Assembly: GCA_958295955.1 (NCBI GenBank)
Contig: OY282420.1
Location: 3,548,435-3,612,434, forward strand
Length of the DNA: 64,000 nt
Direction of reading: 5' to 3'
From: an uncultured Bryobacterales bacterium
GTDB lineage: Bacteria > Acidobacteriota > Terriglobia > Bryobacterales > UBA6623
Made by a program: the position numbers and the translations under genes. The notes under the pieces were generated by a model. That model searched no databases. It saw only the letters and a program-made list of their open reading frames with translations, and was not told the DNA's origin. Shown one piece after another: positions 26,353 to 36,700 of the stretch; the stretch's first letter is position 1; every line of letters begins with the position of its first letter.

Positions 26353-27687
26353 TTATGCGCTGACCGCGGTCAACTCGCCGGTGCTGTCGGCGAAAGACTG
26401 CGCCGGCGCGTCCATCTTGTCGAGCAGTGTCACGAACAGGTTGGAGAGCGGCATGCTGTCGTCGAATTTCAGGAAGCGGCCGTGCTCGATGCCCAGACCG
26501 CGGCCGCCCGCGAGCATCAGAGCGTAATTTTCGTTGACGTGGGTCTGGCTGTTGCTCGTGCCGTAGAAGACGATCGTGCGGTCGAGCAGCGAGCCGTCGC
26601 CCTCGGGCGTGGACTTGAGCCGGTTCAGGAAGTACGCCAACTGCTCGTTGAGAAACAGGTGCCAGCGGCCCAGGGGTTCGGCTCCGGCGTCGCCCCGCCG
26701 CGCGCCGTGCGCCAGGGAGTGCATGTTGTCAGCCAATCCCAGCAGTTGCGGGAATTTGCCGGCGATCGAGGTCGCGCCGTTCATGTTGCCCAGTTGATAG
26801 GTCGCGACCCGCGTCGAATCGGTTTGGAAGGCGAGATAGATCAGGTCGTACATCGTACGGATCAACTCGGCGGGAGTGGAATCGTCGGCTTCCAGGCTCA
26901 AACCGCTCGCATCGACGTTCGGCTTGGGAATTTCCAGCCATCGTTCGGAACGTTCGACGCGCTGCTCGATGCGGCGGACGGAGTCGAGATATTCGTCGAG
27001 CTTGGCCTGGTCGAGCTTGCCCAAGCGCCCGCGCAGCGAATGGGAATGATCGAGGATCAGGTCCAACATGCTGCCGGAGTTGCGCAGTTGCCGACGCCGG
27101 GCCGCGAGCGAATCCGGGTTGGCGCCGAAGAAGCGGTCGAAGACGAGGCGCGGTTTGTTTTCGGAGGGTACGGGCGCACCGTCGCGGTTGAACGACAATG
27201 TGCTGGCGCGCGTGGGTTCGCCCACTCCGCCGTCGGTCGAGAGGACCAGCGAAGAGTAGCGCGTGCGGCTGCCCGGGCGCATGGCCATCGCTTGATCGAC
27301 GGACACCGTGTTCTTGAGATGCCCTTCTTTCATCTCGGCCGCCGTAAGCCAGGTGTCGGCGGTGTCGTGACCGCCCATCTTGCGGCACTTGGGGTGCGAC
27401 AGGCCGCCGAGAACCGTCAGGTCGTTGCGCAGCGGCTCGAAAACCCGATGGCTCTTGCCGAAACGGAAATCGCGGCCCGCTCCCGTCGGCGTCCAATTCC
27501 ACTCCGCGGCCGCGGCGCCGGATTCGCGCGCCACGACGCCGTACGGAAAATAGACCGCGGCGAAGCGCTTGGGCGGCGTCTGCGACCCGCTTTCGGCGCG
27601 CATGCATTCCAGAAAGGGCAGCGCCAAAGAGACGCCGCTCCCCCGCAAGAACGCGCGGCGGCTCAAACGCCATGACTTGCCGGTCAC
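26353..27687 (-). CDS. DUF1552 domain exported protein
   Basis: 444 residues with a twin-arginine-type leader (RLSRRAFLRGSGVSLALPFL). The remainder matches the DUF1552 family, including FAAVYFPYGV near the start, the GGLSHPKCRKMGGHDTADTWL block, and LDRTIVFYGTSNSQTHVNEN toward the end. The family is distantly related to alkaline-phosphatase-fold DUF1501 proteins and is almost always encoded with DUF1592 cytochromes, as here: it starts two bases after the DUF1592 stop. Probably periplasmic; biochemical role unknown. Confidence 0.88.
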   Translation of the reverse strand: MTGKSWRLSRRAFLRGSGVSLALPFLECMRAESGSQTPPKRFAAVYFPYGVVARESGAAAAEWNWTPTGAGRDFRFGKSHRVFEPLRNDLTVLGGLSHPKCRKMGGHDTADTWLTAAEMKEGHLKNTVSVDQAMAMRPGSRTRYSSLVLSTDGGVGEPTRASTLSFNRDGAPVPSENKPRLVFDRFFGANPDSLAARRRQLRNSGSMLDLILDHSHSLRGRLGKLDQAKLDEYLDSVRRIEQRVERSERWLEIPKPNVDASGLSLEADDSTPAELIRTMYDLIYLAFQTDSTRVATYQLGNMNGATSIAGKFPQLLGLADNMHSLAHGARRGDAGAEPLGRWHLFLNEQLAYFLNRLKSTPEGDGSLLDRTIVFYGTSNSQTHVNENYALMLAGGRGLGIEHGRFLKFDDSMPLSNLFVTLLDKMDAPAQSFADSTGELTAVSA

Positions 27688-27689
27688 TG

Positions 27690-30083
27690 TTATCCCGAGC
27701 CTCCTCGAAACGAATCGCTGGTCACAATCATTGTAATCAAGCTGCGCAGCCGATAGCCGCCGTCGATGAAACTGCGGGTCAGCGCATCGACGGTTTCGTC
27801 ATCGCCGAGTTCCAGCGAGCGGCCCAGCGCGTACGCCAGCAGCTTGGCCGTCAGGGCGCGGGCGAACTCGCGGCTTTTGTTGCGCAGCATGTAGTCGAGC
27901 AGCGCATCGAGTCCGCTTACCGCATGGCCGTCCGGCAGGATTGCGGCGGAATCGACCGCATGCAGCGCCTCGCGCTCGCCGTCGCGGCGGAGGATGCGTT
28001 CGCGTTTCAAGCCGACGGCGTCGTACTCCTCCAGCGCGATGCCCCAAGGGTCGATGCCCCGATGGCAATGCGCGCAGGCGGCATTGTCGCGGTGCCGTTC
28101 GAGTTGCCGTCTGAGCGGTAACAGAACGGTATCTTCCGCGCCGGCGAGGTTCGGCACGGCGGGGGGCGGCGGTGCGGGCGGGTCGTTGAGCAACGCGCGG
28201 CGAACCCAGACCCCGCGCTCGACCGGATGCGAGTCTTCGCCGGTCGAGTTCGACAGCAGGATGGACGCTTGGCTTAACAGTCCTCCCGGGCGTCCCGCGG
28301 CCGCGAGAGACACGCGCTCGAACGAGCCGCCGCGCGGCCCGCGGATGCCGTAATGGGCGGCGAGCGGCTGGTTTACGAGCGAAAAGTCCGCGCGCAGCAG
28401 GTTCAGCGCGCTGAGGTCTTTGCGCAGCACTTCGGCGAAAAAGTGCTGCGTCTCGCGGCGCATGTCGGCTTTGAGAGCCGGATCGAAATCGGGATAGTAG
28501 TTGGGATTGACGGCGATGCGGTTGACGCCCTCCAAGTCGAGCCAAGCGTCGGAGAATTGTTCGATGAACGACCACGAACGCGGATCGTCGAGCATGCGTT
28601 CCGCTTCGGCGGCAAGGGTTTCCGTGTCCGCCAGCTTGCCCTCGTCGGCGAGCGCGCCGAGGCGGGCGTCGGGCATCGTAGCCCATAGGAAGTACGACAG
28701 CCGCGACGCCAAGGCGTGGTCGTCCAAGCGGCGCTCCCGGCCTTGCGCGGTCTCGACGCGGTAGAGGAAGTCGGGCGAAATCAAGACCATCGCCAAGGTT
28801 TCGCGCATGGCTTGAGAGAAGCCCGCTGCCGTAGGCCGGATTTTGGCGAAGAACTCGAGCGCGCCGGCGACGTCGGCCTCTTCGACCGGGCGTCGAAAAG
28901 CCCGGCGCAAGAACGGGCGCAGGGCGGCCTCGGCGGCGGACAACTCGGCCGCGGGCGAGCCGGGCGTCTCCGGCAACAGACGGCGATGGTGCTCCGGCGG
29001 CCAGCGCAAATAGAGCGGGGCCTGGAAATCGACCGCTTCGACAACGATCTTGGGGAATTGCGGATCCTCGCGCCAGACGTAGCTCTTCTTCTTTTTCCCC
29101 TTGCTTTCGGAAACGATTTCTTCGGGCTCGGGGGGCGGCCGGCCGTCGCTGTAAGCATTGCGAATCCAGATCAACAGTCCGGGATATTTGCTCTGCGTGC
29201 GGCTTTGCCGCGGGAATTCCTCGATGCGCCCGCGGAATGCGAACTCCTGCGCGGTTTCGGAGGTGACGTCGACGAGCGCGACTTGCCGCGACGGCGTTTG
29301 CGTGTCGGCGCGGTAGCCCAGCGAAACGCGCATGCGGGGGTAGGGCGAATGCTTGCCGGGCAGTTCCGCGCGGGCGCGTATGCGGATCAGGAACTCGCCT
29401 TCGTCGGGGAACGCGTCCGAACGGGCGACGAAGGTTCCCGTGCGGCCGAGCCGATTGGACCAGTGCTCGCGCACCTTGTCTGCGACCGTCTCCGTCGCTC
29501 GGTGGGCAACGATTCGCGGCGGGGCGCCCGCGACGATTGCGGAACGCAGGCCGCGGCGCGCGGCTTCCAGGTAATACTCCAATTGCAGCGGCGACATGCG
29601 CAGCGCCGAGCCGTTGTTCTTGAATCCGTCGCGGCTGAGCTCGTCCGGAGGCAGGTTTTTCGTGTAGTCGAGATCGAGACCCAGCAGGTCGCGCATGGTG
29701 TTGCGGTACTCGACTCGATTCAGCCGGCGCATCACGACTTTTCCGCCCGTGCCGCGCCGCCGCGCGGAGGCGTTGCGGATGGCGGCGGTGAGCCAATCGA
29801 CCACGGCGGCGCGTTCTTCGGGCGTCAGTTGCGGCGCGCCCTTGGGCGGCATTTGCCCTTTGTTGACGGCGTTGAGCACGTCATGCCAAGTCTCGGCCGC
29901 GCGGCGGTCGTTCAGCAGATCGGAAGAAAGGTTGTCGAGGCGGACATCGGCGTTCCGTGTTGCCGGCCCGTGGCAGGCGACGCAACGCCGTTCCAGGACA
30001 GGGGCCACCGCGCTTTCGAAAGTCGCGGCGGCCAAAGCCGGACTTGCAAGCAGCAGCCAGAGCGCCGGATGAGGGGAAGCCAC
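27690..30083 (-). CDS. DUF1592-family haem-c exported protein
   Basis: About 797 residues from a GTG start that places a signal peptide (PALWLLLASPALAA) at the N-terminus; the frame continues upstream only into the divergent methyltransferase region. A CVACHG haem-c motif follows, then DUF1587 (RLNRVEYRNTMRDLLGLD), DUF1595/1592, DUF1588 with a second CAHCH motif before RGIDPWGIALEEYD, and DUF1585 at the end. The complete domain order shows what the truncated gene at the left edge of the window should look like. It is cotranscribed with DUF1552. The start is uncertain by up to 26 codons. Confidence 0.85.
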   Translation of the reverse strand: MASPHPALWLLLASPALAAATFESAVAPVLERRCVACHGPATRNADVRLDNLSSDLLNDRRAAETWHDVLNAVNKGQMPPKGAPQLTPEERAAVVDWLTAAIRNASARRRGTGGKVVMRRLNRVEYRNTMRDLLGLDLDYTKNLPPDELSRDGFKNNGSALRMSPLQLEYYLEAARRGLRSAIVAGAPPRIVAHRATETVADKVREHWSNRLGRTGTFVARSDAFPDEGEFLIRIRARAELPGKHSPYPRMRVSLGYRADTQTPSRQVALVDVTSETAQEFAFRGRIEEFPRQSRTQSKYPGLLIWIRNAYSDGRPPPEPEEIVSESKGKKKKSYVWREDPQFPKIVVEAVDFQAPLYLRWPPEHHRRLLPETPGSPAAELSAAEAALRPFLRRAFRRPVEEADVAGALEFFAKIRPTAAGFSQAMRETLAMVLISPDFLYRVETAQGRERRLDDHALASRLSYFLWATMPDARLGALADEGKLADTETLAAEAERMLDDPRSWSFIEQFSDAWLDLEGVNRIAVNPNYYPDFDPALKADMRRETQHFFAEVLRKDLSALNLLRADFSLVNQPLAAHYGIRGPRGGSFERVSLAAAGRPGGLLSQASILLSNSTGEDSHPVERGVWVRRALLNDPPAPPPPAVPNLAGAEDTVLLPLRRQLERHRDNAACAHCHRGIDPWGIALEEYDAVGLKRERILRRDGEREALHAVDSAAILPDGHAVSGLDALLDYMLRNKSREFARALTAKLLAYALGRSLELGDDETVDALTRSFIDGGYRLRSLITMIVTSDSFRGGSG

Positions 30084-30141
30084 GACGCTATTCAGTTTAG
30101 CGGTAACGGAATCCTGATATCGTGACTGATCTGAGGGTAAG

Positions 30142-30801
30142 ATGCCGCAATCGAAGCTCATTTTGCCGGCGCAGCAGGGCTATGACCGCTGGGCTCCGCA
30201 TTACGACCGCAAGGGGAACCGGACCGTTGCGCTGAAACAGCGGGAGATCGGCCGTTTGATGGGCAACGTCCGCGGCCGGAAGGTGGCGGATCTGGGTTGC
30301 GGCACGGGGACGAATGCGATTGCGCTGGCCGCGGCCGGCGCCGACGTGACGGCGCTCGACTTTTCGCCGGGGATGCTGGCGCAAGCGCGGCAAAAACCGG
30401 GCGCGGGCCGGGTGCGGTTTATCGAGCACGACCTGGAGCGCCCGTTGCCGCTAGAGACGGACGCCTTCGACAAGGCGCTTTGCGCGCTGGCGTTGGAGCA
30501 TGTCGCGAAGCTCGACGGCGTATTCGCCGAGATGGCGCGCATTTGCCGTCCGGGGGGCGAAGCGGTCGTGGTCGAAATGCATCCGGCGATGTTTCTCAAA
30601 GGCGTCAGCGCGCATTTCCATGACCCTGCGACCGGGCGGGACATCCGGCCGCGGAGCATCGCGCATCAACTCAGCGATTTGGTAATGGGCGCCGTGCGGG
30701 CCGGGTTGCGCGTCGTCGAGATGAACGAGTTCTTCGATGAAGGCAAGTACGCGGGTTGGCCGCTGCTGGTGACGCTGCGCCTGAAGCACGCCGCGGTTTG
30801 A
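30142..30801 (+). CDS. Class I SAM-dependent methyltransferase
   Basis: 219 residues. Motif I (KVADLGCGTGTNAIALAAAG) and the acidic motif II (VTALDFSPGMLAQA) define the SAM site; ALCALALEHV and RICRPGGEAVVVEMHP are motifs of the Methyltransf_11 type. Substrate is not predictable from sequence; relatives methylate quinones or small molecules. It is followed 14 bases later by the endonuclease IV gene, possibly on the same transcript. Confidence 0.88.
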   Translation: MPQSKLILPAQQGYDRWAPHYDRKGNRTVALKQREIGRLMGNVRGRKVADLGCGTGTNAIALAAAGADVTALDFSPGMLAQARQKPGAGRVRFIEHDLERPLPLETDAFDKALCALALEHVAKLDGVFAEMARICRPGGEAVVVEMHPAMFLKGVSAHFHDPATGRDIRPRSIAHQLSDLVMGAVRAGLRVVEMNEFFDEGKYAGWPLLVTLRLKHAAV

Positions 30802-30815
30802 GATCATGGGCGGCA

Positions 30816-31739
30816 ATGCCCCGCCATCCGGTCATGCGCATTGGAGCGCACACTTCGACTGCGGGCGGCGTTTACAGGGCTGCCGAGGAAGCGGTCGCCT
30901 TGGGCTGCAACACGCTGCAGATTTTTACCCGCAGTCCGCGCATGTGGCGCGGCGCGGCGCCTCCGGTACGGGATGTGGCGCGGCTGCGCGAGTTGCGGAC
31001 CGAGCACGATCTGACGCCGCTCGTGGTCCATGGCAATTACTTGACGAATCTGGCGGCGGCGGACCCCGATGTGCGCGGCAAGTCGATGCGTTCGTTCCGG
31101 CTGGAGATCGAGAACGCCCGCGCGGTGGAGGCCGATTATCTGGTGATTCACCCCGGCAGCGCCAAGGGGCGGCCGGTCGGCGAGGCGGTCGAGGGTTTGG
31201 CCGCTGCTCTCGTGGAAGCGCAGCAGGGTTTCGAGTGGGGTTCGCTGCGGCTGCTGCTCGAGAATACGGCCGGCGGCGGGGCGGCGCTCGGACGCAGTTT
31301 CGAGGAGTTGACCATGCTGCGCGCCGCGATTGAGCTGCAGGAGGCGGACGTTCCGCTCGGCTATTGCCTCGATACGGCGCATTGTTTCGAGGCCGGATAC
31401 GATGTCTCGACCGTGTCGGGACTGCGCGAGACGGTGCGCGAGATGGAACGGCATATCGGCGCGGAAAACGTGCCGGTGATCCATGCCAACGACTCGAAAA
31501 CCCCGCTGGGATCGCACCGCGACAGGCACGAATCGATCGGCAAGGGATACATTGGGGCGGATGCGTTCGAGCGGATATTGCGGCATCCGAAGCTGCGCCG
31601 CAAGGCGTTTATTCTGGAGACGCCGACGGACGAGGCCGGCTCGCACCAACCGAATGTCGATCGCTTGCGGGCGTTGGCGCCCGGTCGAAAAAATCAATCG
31701 TCGCGCCCGCCCAGCAGGCCGGCGCGCATCAGGAAGTAG
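30816..31739 (+). CDS. nfo: Endonuclease IV (AP endonuclease)
   Basis: 307 residues. It cleaves DNA at abasic sites and 3'-blocking lesions. The TIM-barrel metal-site motifs are complete: GAHTSTAGGV, VVHGNYLTNLA, LLENTAGGG, YCLDTAHCFEAGYD, VIHANDSK and GSHRDRHESIGKG. Two ATGs (30816, 30834) are possible starts; the family usually begins at the second (MRIGAH). The last ~20 residues are basic and not family-like and overlap the antisense yugP-type gene, suggesting a lost original stop codon. Confidence 0.93.
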   Translation: MPRHPVMRIGAHTSTAGGVYRAAEEAVALGCNTLQIFTRSPRMWRGAAPPVRDVARLRELRTEHDLTPLVVHGNYLTNLAAADPDVRGKSMRSFRLEIENARAVEADYLVIHPGSAKGRPVGEAVEGLAAALVEAQQGFEWGSLRLLLENTAGGGAALGRSFEELTMLRAAIELQEADVPLGYCLDTAHCFEAGYDVSTVSGLRETVREMERHIGAENVPVIHANDSKTPLGSHRDRHESIGKGYIGADAFERILRHPKLRRKAFILETPTDEAGSHQPNVDRLRALAPGRKNQSSRPPSRPARIRK

Positions 31740-32383
31740 AGCAGCGTCAGGATGCTGGTGACGGCGGCGGCGACATAGGTCCAGGCGGCGGCGTTGAGCA
31801 CTTTATCCACGCCCGTGCGCTCCTGCGGCGCCAGGATGCCGTAGTTGACGACCAGTTGCTTGGCCCGGTTGCTGGCGTCGAATTCCACGGGCAGCGTGAC
31901 GAGCTGGAAGATGACCGTTGCCGAAAACAAGATAATCCCGATCATGACCAAGCCTTGCGCTTGCAGGAAGAAGCCGGCCATGATCGCAATCCAGCTAAAG
32001 TTGGAGCCGATGTTGGCGGTGGGGACGAGCGCCGAGCGCAGCTTCAACGCAGCATAGCCCTGAGCATGCTGCAGGGCGTGGCCGGCCTCGTGGCAGGCGA
32101 TGCCGACGGCGGCGACCGAGGGCCGGTCGTGGACGTCGGGAGAGAGCGCCAAGCTGCGGGTCATCGGGTTGTAGTGATCCGACAGCATGCCTTGGGAGTA
32201 TCCGATCTTGACGTCGTAAAGCCCGGCCTGATCGAGCATCGCCCGCGCGGCCTGGGCGCCGGTCATGCGCGCCCGCACATTCGAGTACTTTTTGAACGCG
32301 GATTTGGTGCGCGCCGATGCCCATAACGAGAGCAGCACCCCGGGGATCATGAACATGAGATAAAGCGGGTCGATGAAGAACAT
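31694..32383 (-). CDS. YugP-type zinc metallopeptidase
   Basis: 229 residues with a short N-terminal membrane helix (DPLYLMFMIPGVLLSLWAS), the zinc motif CHEAGHALQHA near residue 98, and two or three further helices; the protein matches the COG2738 neutral zinc metallopeptidase family. It is an inner-membrane protein whose substrate is unknown. Its 3' end overlaps the 3' end of nfo on the opposite strand by 46 bases. It diverges from the yhaO-like gene, with 82 bases between the starts. Confidence 0.9.
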   Translation of the reverse strand: MFFIDPLYLMFMIPGVLLSLWASARTKSAFKKYSNVRARMTGAQAARAMLDQAGLYDVKIGYSQGMLSDHYNPMTRSLALSPDVHDRPSVAAVGIACHEAGHALQHAQGYAALKLRSALVPTANIGSNFSWIAIMAGFFLQAQGLVMIGIILFSATVIFQLVTLPVEFDASNRAKQLVVNYGILAPQERTGVDKVLNAAAWTYVAAAVTSILTLLYFLMRAGLLGGRDD

Positions 32384-32465
32384 GACTCTCAGTATATAGG
32401 GTACGGCTGCCTGGGGCTGTCTCTACTACAATGGTGTCCGCATTTGGCCCCGGATATTGGGAAAG

Positions 32466-33737
32466 ATGGCGCGGATTCGCTTTATACATGCCGCCGACCT
32501 GCACTTGGACAGCCCCTTCGCAGGCTTGAAAGCCGCCGCGCCCAAAAATGTGGCGGCCGCGCTGTACGAGGCGACCTTCAAGGCGTACGAAAACATTGTT
32601 GACCTGTGCATTTCCGAGCGAGCGGACGCGCTGCTCGTCGCGGGGGACGTATACGACGGGGCCGACCGCAGCCTCCGCGCCCAACTCCGGTTCATCGAGG
32701 GGCTGAAGAGATTGGACGCAGCGGGCATTCGCTCATTCGTCTGTCACGGCAACCACGACCCCCTCGACGGCTGGGAAGCGCGGTTGACCTATCCGTCCGG
32801 TTGTCACCGTTTCGGAGCGAAGTGGGAGGCCGCGCCCGTGTTCGAGGACGAGCCCGACCGCGCGGTCGTTCACGGCGTCAGTTACCCGGCGCGCGAAGTC
32901 AATAAGAATCTCGTCCTGCAACTCCACGACATGGATAGCGGCCCCTACGCCATCGGACTGCTCCACGCCAACGTCGGCGACAACCCGGAGCACGACCCGT
33001 ACGCGCCCTGTTCGCTGGAAGACCTGCGGCGCTCCGGAATCGACTATTGGGCGCTCGGCCACATCCACGCCCGCCAGGAACTCAGCACGGAAAACCCGAC
33101 TGTCGTTTACCCGGGCAACCCGCAGGGGCGGCAACCGAACGAGAGGGGGCCAAGGGGCGTATATCTTGTCGAGGTCGACGACTACGGCCACGCGCAGCTC
33201 GATTTTCGTCCCGTCGATACCGTCCGCTGGGAACATATCGGCCTCGACGTCTCCGACATCGAGACGGAGCAAAGATTGCTCGACAAGCTGCGCGAGAGGA
33301 TGGCGAGCGCCCTTGAAAGCCAGGATGGGCGGGGGGTTGTGGCGCGGGTCACGCTATCCGGGAGCGGCGCCTTGCACGGTTCCCTGCGGCGCCGCAATTT
33401 CTTGGAGGAGCTAACGGAAAACATCAACAACGATTGGGCGGCGGGGTCGCCGTTCGCTTGGTGCGAGCGCATCGAGGATGAGACGGCGGGGCCCTTCGAC
33501 CGCAAGGCAAGGCTGGCGGGGTCGGATTTTCTGGCCGAGGCGCTGCATACGGCGGACCGCGCAAAAGGCGACCCCGAGTTGTCGGCCCGCCTTCGCGCCG
33601 GGCTTGCCGAGCTCTACGAGCATCGCCGCTTTCGCCGGCATTTGTCCGACTCTGCGCCGAACGAGGATGAACTTGCCGCGCTGGTCGATGAGGCTGAGTC
33701 CATGATCGTGGACCTGCTTATTGAAGACGACTCATGA
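32466..33737 (+). CDS. yhaO: SbcD/YhaO-like DNA repair exonuclease
   Basis: 423 residues. The calcineurin-type metallophosphoesterase motifs are intact: HAADLHLDSPF, GDVYDGAD, CHGNHDP, LLHANVGDN and LGHIHARQ. The length and the N-terminal LHLDSPFAGL phrase fit YhaO of Bacillus rather than classical SbcD. It probably forms the nuclease half of a Mre11/Rad50-type complex with the next gene, whose ATG overlaps its stop (ATGA). ATG was chosen over a TTG nine bases upstream. Confidence 0.9.
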   Translation: MARIRFIHAADLHLDSPFAGLKAAAPKNVAAALYEATFKAYENIVDLCISERADALLVAGDVYDGADRSLRAQLRFIEGLKRLDAAGIRSFVCHGNHDPLDGWEARLTYPSGCHRFGAKWEAAPVFEDEPDRAVVHGVSYPAREVNKNLVLQLHDMDSGPYAIGLLHANVGDNPEHDPYAPCSLEDLRRSGIDYWALGHIHARQELSTENPTVVYPGNPQGRQPNERGPRGVYLVEVDDYGHAQLDFRPVDTVRWEHIGLDVSDIETEQRLLDKLRERMASALESQDGRGVVARVTLSGSGALHGSLRRRNFLEELTENINNDWAAGSPFAWCERIEDETAGPFDRKARLAGSDFLAEALHTADRAKGDPELSARLRAGLAELYEHRRFRRHLSDSAPNEDELAALVDEAESMIVDLLIEDDS

Positions 33738-36700
33738 GGATTCACCGCATCCGCATCGACGGCTTCGGGCGTTTCACCGATCGGACACTGGGTCCGTTCG
33801 AACGGCCCGTCACGATATTCCACGGTCCCAACGAGGCGGGCAAGACGACTCTCCTGGAGTTCATTCGGAGATTGTTGTTCGGATTTCCCGACGGCCGCAG
33901 CAATCAAAATCCCTATCCCCCCCTCGCAGGGGGCAGACACGGCGGGCGCGTGGGCGTCATCGATCAGGCAGGGAAGCATTACACCGTGCGCCGGCGCCAG
34001 GGGATCAAGGGCGGGCCGGTGACGATAAGCGGCGACGGAGGAGAAACCCTCGACCAAGCCGCGCTCGCGCAACTGCTGGGCCATCACTCCAAGGACGTCT
34101 TTCAGAATGTCTTCGCCTTTACGCTCGACGATCTCCACAGCGAGAAGTTGCTGAGCGACGCCAGCGTCAACAGTCAGATTTACAGCGCCGGCATGGGCGC
34201 GGCAAAGCTTCCCGAGGCATTGAAAAGGCTGAAAGACGACAAGGACGGATTGTTTCTGAAAGGCGGCAGCAAACACGCCATCCACGATGTCGCAGGAAAA
34301 CTCGATCGAGTCAATGCTTCTCTCAGGGATACGGCGAATAACGCCGTGGATTACGGGCGGTTGACCGGCGAACTGGAAGAAATCGAGACGTCGCTGCAAG
34401 AACTTGACGAGAAACGGCAGTCCTGCCAAAAGCAGTTCGATTATCAAAAGCTGTTAGAGAAAGCATGGGGCGACTGGAACGACCTCACCGAGGCCGAGGG
34501 GCGCCTGGCCGAGTTGCCGGTCATCGACGACTTCCCGGTCAATGGCGTCAACCGCCTTGAAACTCTGAAAGAGCAGGTCGGGGCCGCGCGTCGGGAGTGG
34601 GAATCCGCGGGCGGAGACGTGACGGAAGCGGAAGCCAAAGCGGATTTGTCGGTCGAGCGTGAGACCGTCCTCAATCGCTCTGCCGACATCCGCAGACTGG
34701 AGCAGGGGCGCACGTCTTTCGACTCATCCGTCCGCGACCTGCCGAAGCGCAAGACGGAAATCAGAGAGTATGAAAACGACTTGGCCGCGACTCTGAAAGA
34801 GTTGGGGGCGGACTGGGACCAAGCCCGCCTTGAGAGCTTCGACCTGTCGCTGGTCGTCCGCGAGGAAATTTCGCAATACCAGGAACGCCTGCGAAACAGC
34901 CGCGAAGAGCTTGACCGCCGCAAATCCGCGCTTACCCAAGACGAAACCGCGTTGCAGGAGTCCGTTGAGGCGGAGAATGCAGCGCAACGAGAGATCGACT
35001 CCGCTGGGGCGCCGGAATTCGACGCCGCCCAAATACGCCGACGCCGGGAACTGATCCGCATCGCAAGGGCGCGACTCGGCGAGATCGCCCGCAAGCGGGA
35101 AGAGGCATCCAACCTGCAAAGCCAACTCGACGGCCTTGAAAACGCCGCGCCTGCGTCCGGCGGACCGAGCGGAAGCAGGGTGGTTGCGGCAATCGCCCTT
35201 GCTATGGGAATTGCGCTCCTGGCCGCGGGGGCGATATTGGGCGGCCCCGTCCTCCCCGTCGGCATTGTCGCCGGCGTCGCGCTCGTCGGTATTGGCGCAT
35301 ATCTGTTCTCTTCCGGCCGGCCCTCTCGCGGCGAGCATGCGGAATCTCCCCGCGTCGCTTCGCTGCGCAAGTCACTCGGCCAAGCCGGGACTCAGTTGGA
35401 GCATCTGCAATCCGCGCTCGAACGAGAGGCCGCTCCCCTCGGCCTGAAAACAATCGACGAACCTTCTCTCATCGCCGCTGAGGGCTCGCTGGACGACGAG
35501 CAGAATCGGATTCATGAATGGGACCGTCTCTCCAAAGCCCTCGACGGCGCGAAAAGTCTGGCCAAGCAGCGAAAGAACAGAGCGGAGAATTCCAGGGAAT
35601 CCGTCGAGGAGGCCGAGAAAGCGCTCGAATCCGTCGAGACCGAGTGGCGGCAGTGGCTCGCAGGCCGCGGCCTGCGCGAGACATTCTTGCCGGAGACGGT
35701 GGGGGAACTTCGCGGCAAGGTCGAGCTGGGACTCAACCGACTGCGCGATCTGAGGAGCCGGCGGCAGCGCATCGACGCCATTCGGAAAGACATTGACGAT
35801 TATGTCGCCATAGTTGCGCCATTGGCGTCGGAATTCGGCGTTGCTCTCGACAAGAACGACAATCGGGACGTCGCCGCGGCCGTCGAAAGCTTGGTGAAGT
35901 TGCACGACAAGGTCGAGGAGAACGTCAGGGAACGAAAGAACGCGCAAGCCGATTTGGAGAAGGCCAAGCGCCGGTTGCAGGAGCGTGAGAGCGATCTCCG
36001 CACGGCGGAGGAGGAGATCAAGGGACTGCTCCAATCCGGCGCCGCCGCCGATGCCGAGGACTTTCGCAAGCGGGGGGAAACTTACCGTCAGCGCGTGGAT
36101 CTGAAAAAGAAACAAAATGACGCACTCGGTCGGTTGCAGCGCCTCAGCGGCCCCGGAGATCGCCTCGAATCGCTCAAGAAGACGCTCCGAGAGACGGATG
36201 TTCGGGCCATCTCGGATGAGGCGCTCCGAGCGGAGGAGAAACGCGAAGCGGTCGACGCCGAGGTCAAGCGTTTGTCCACCCGGCGCGGATCGCTTCAATC
36301 CGACCTCAAGAAACTGACCGGCGAGGAAGAGTCGTCGAAGCTGCGCGCGGAGCTCCGGCGGCTATTGGAGGAGATGCGCGGTTACGCGCGGGAATGGGCC
36401 GTCCGCGCCATTGCCGAGAACCTGCTCAACGAAGCGCGGCTCAAGTTCGAAAAAGAGCGGCAGCCCGAAGTCGTCCGCAACGCCGCATCGTTTTTCAAAG
36501 ACATCACCGACGGGCGCTACGAAAAGGTGTTCTCTCCGCTCGGCGGTTCAGAGATACGGGTAACGGACTTCACGGGCAATGCCAAACGGCCCAGCGAACT
36601 CAGCCGCGGTACGCGGGAGCAATTGTTCCTGTCGCTGCGGTTCGGCCTCATTCGCGACTTGGGCCGGCGATCGGAGCGGCTGCCGGTGATCGTGGACGAG

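Noticed and set aside
24206..26527. A long plus-strand frame across the response regulator end and purH.
   Set aside because: It spans the convergent ends of two well-supported genes and has no recognisable motif.
27799..29796. A 665-codon minus frame inside the DUF1592 gene.
   Set aside because: Same-strand out-of-frame shadow, extremely Arg/Ala/Pro-rich, with the true frame carrying two haem motifs and the DUF1592 domains.
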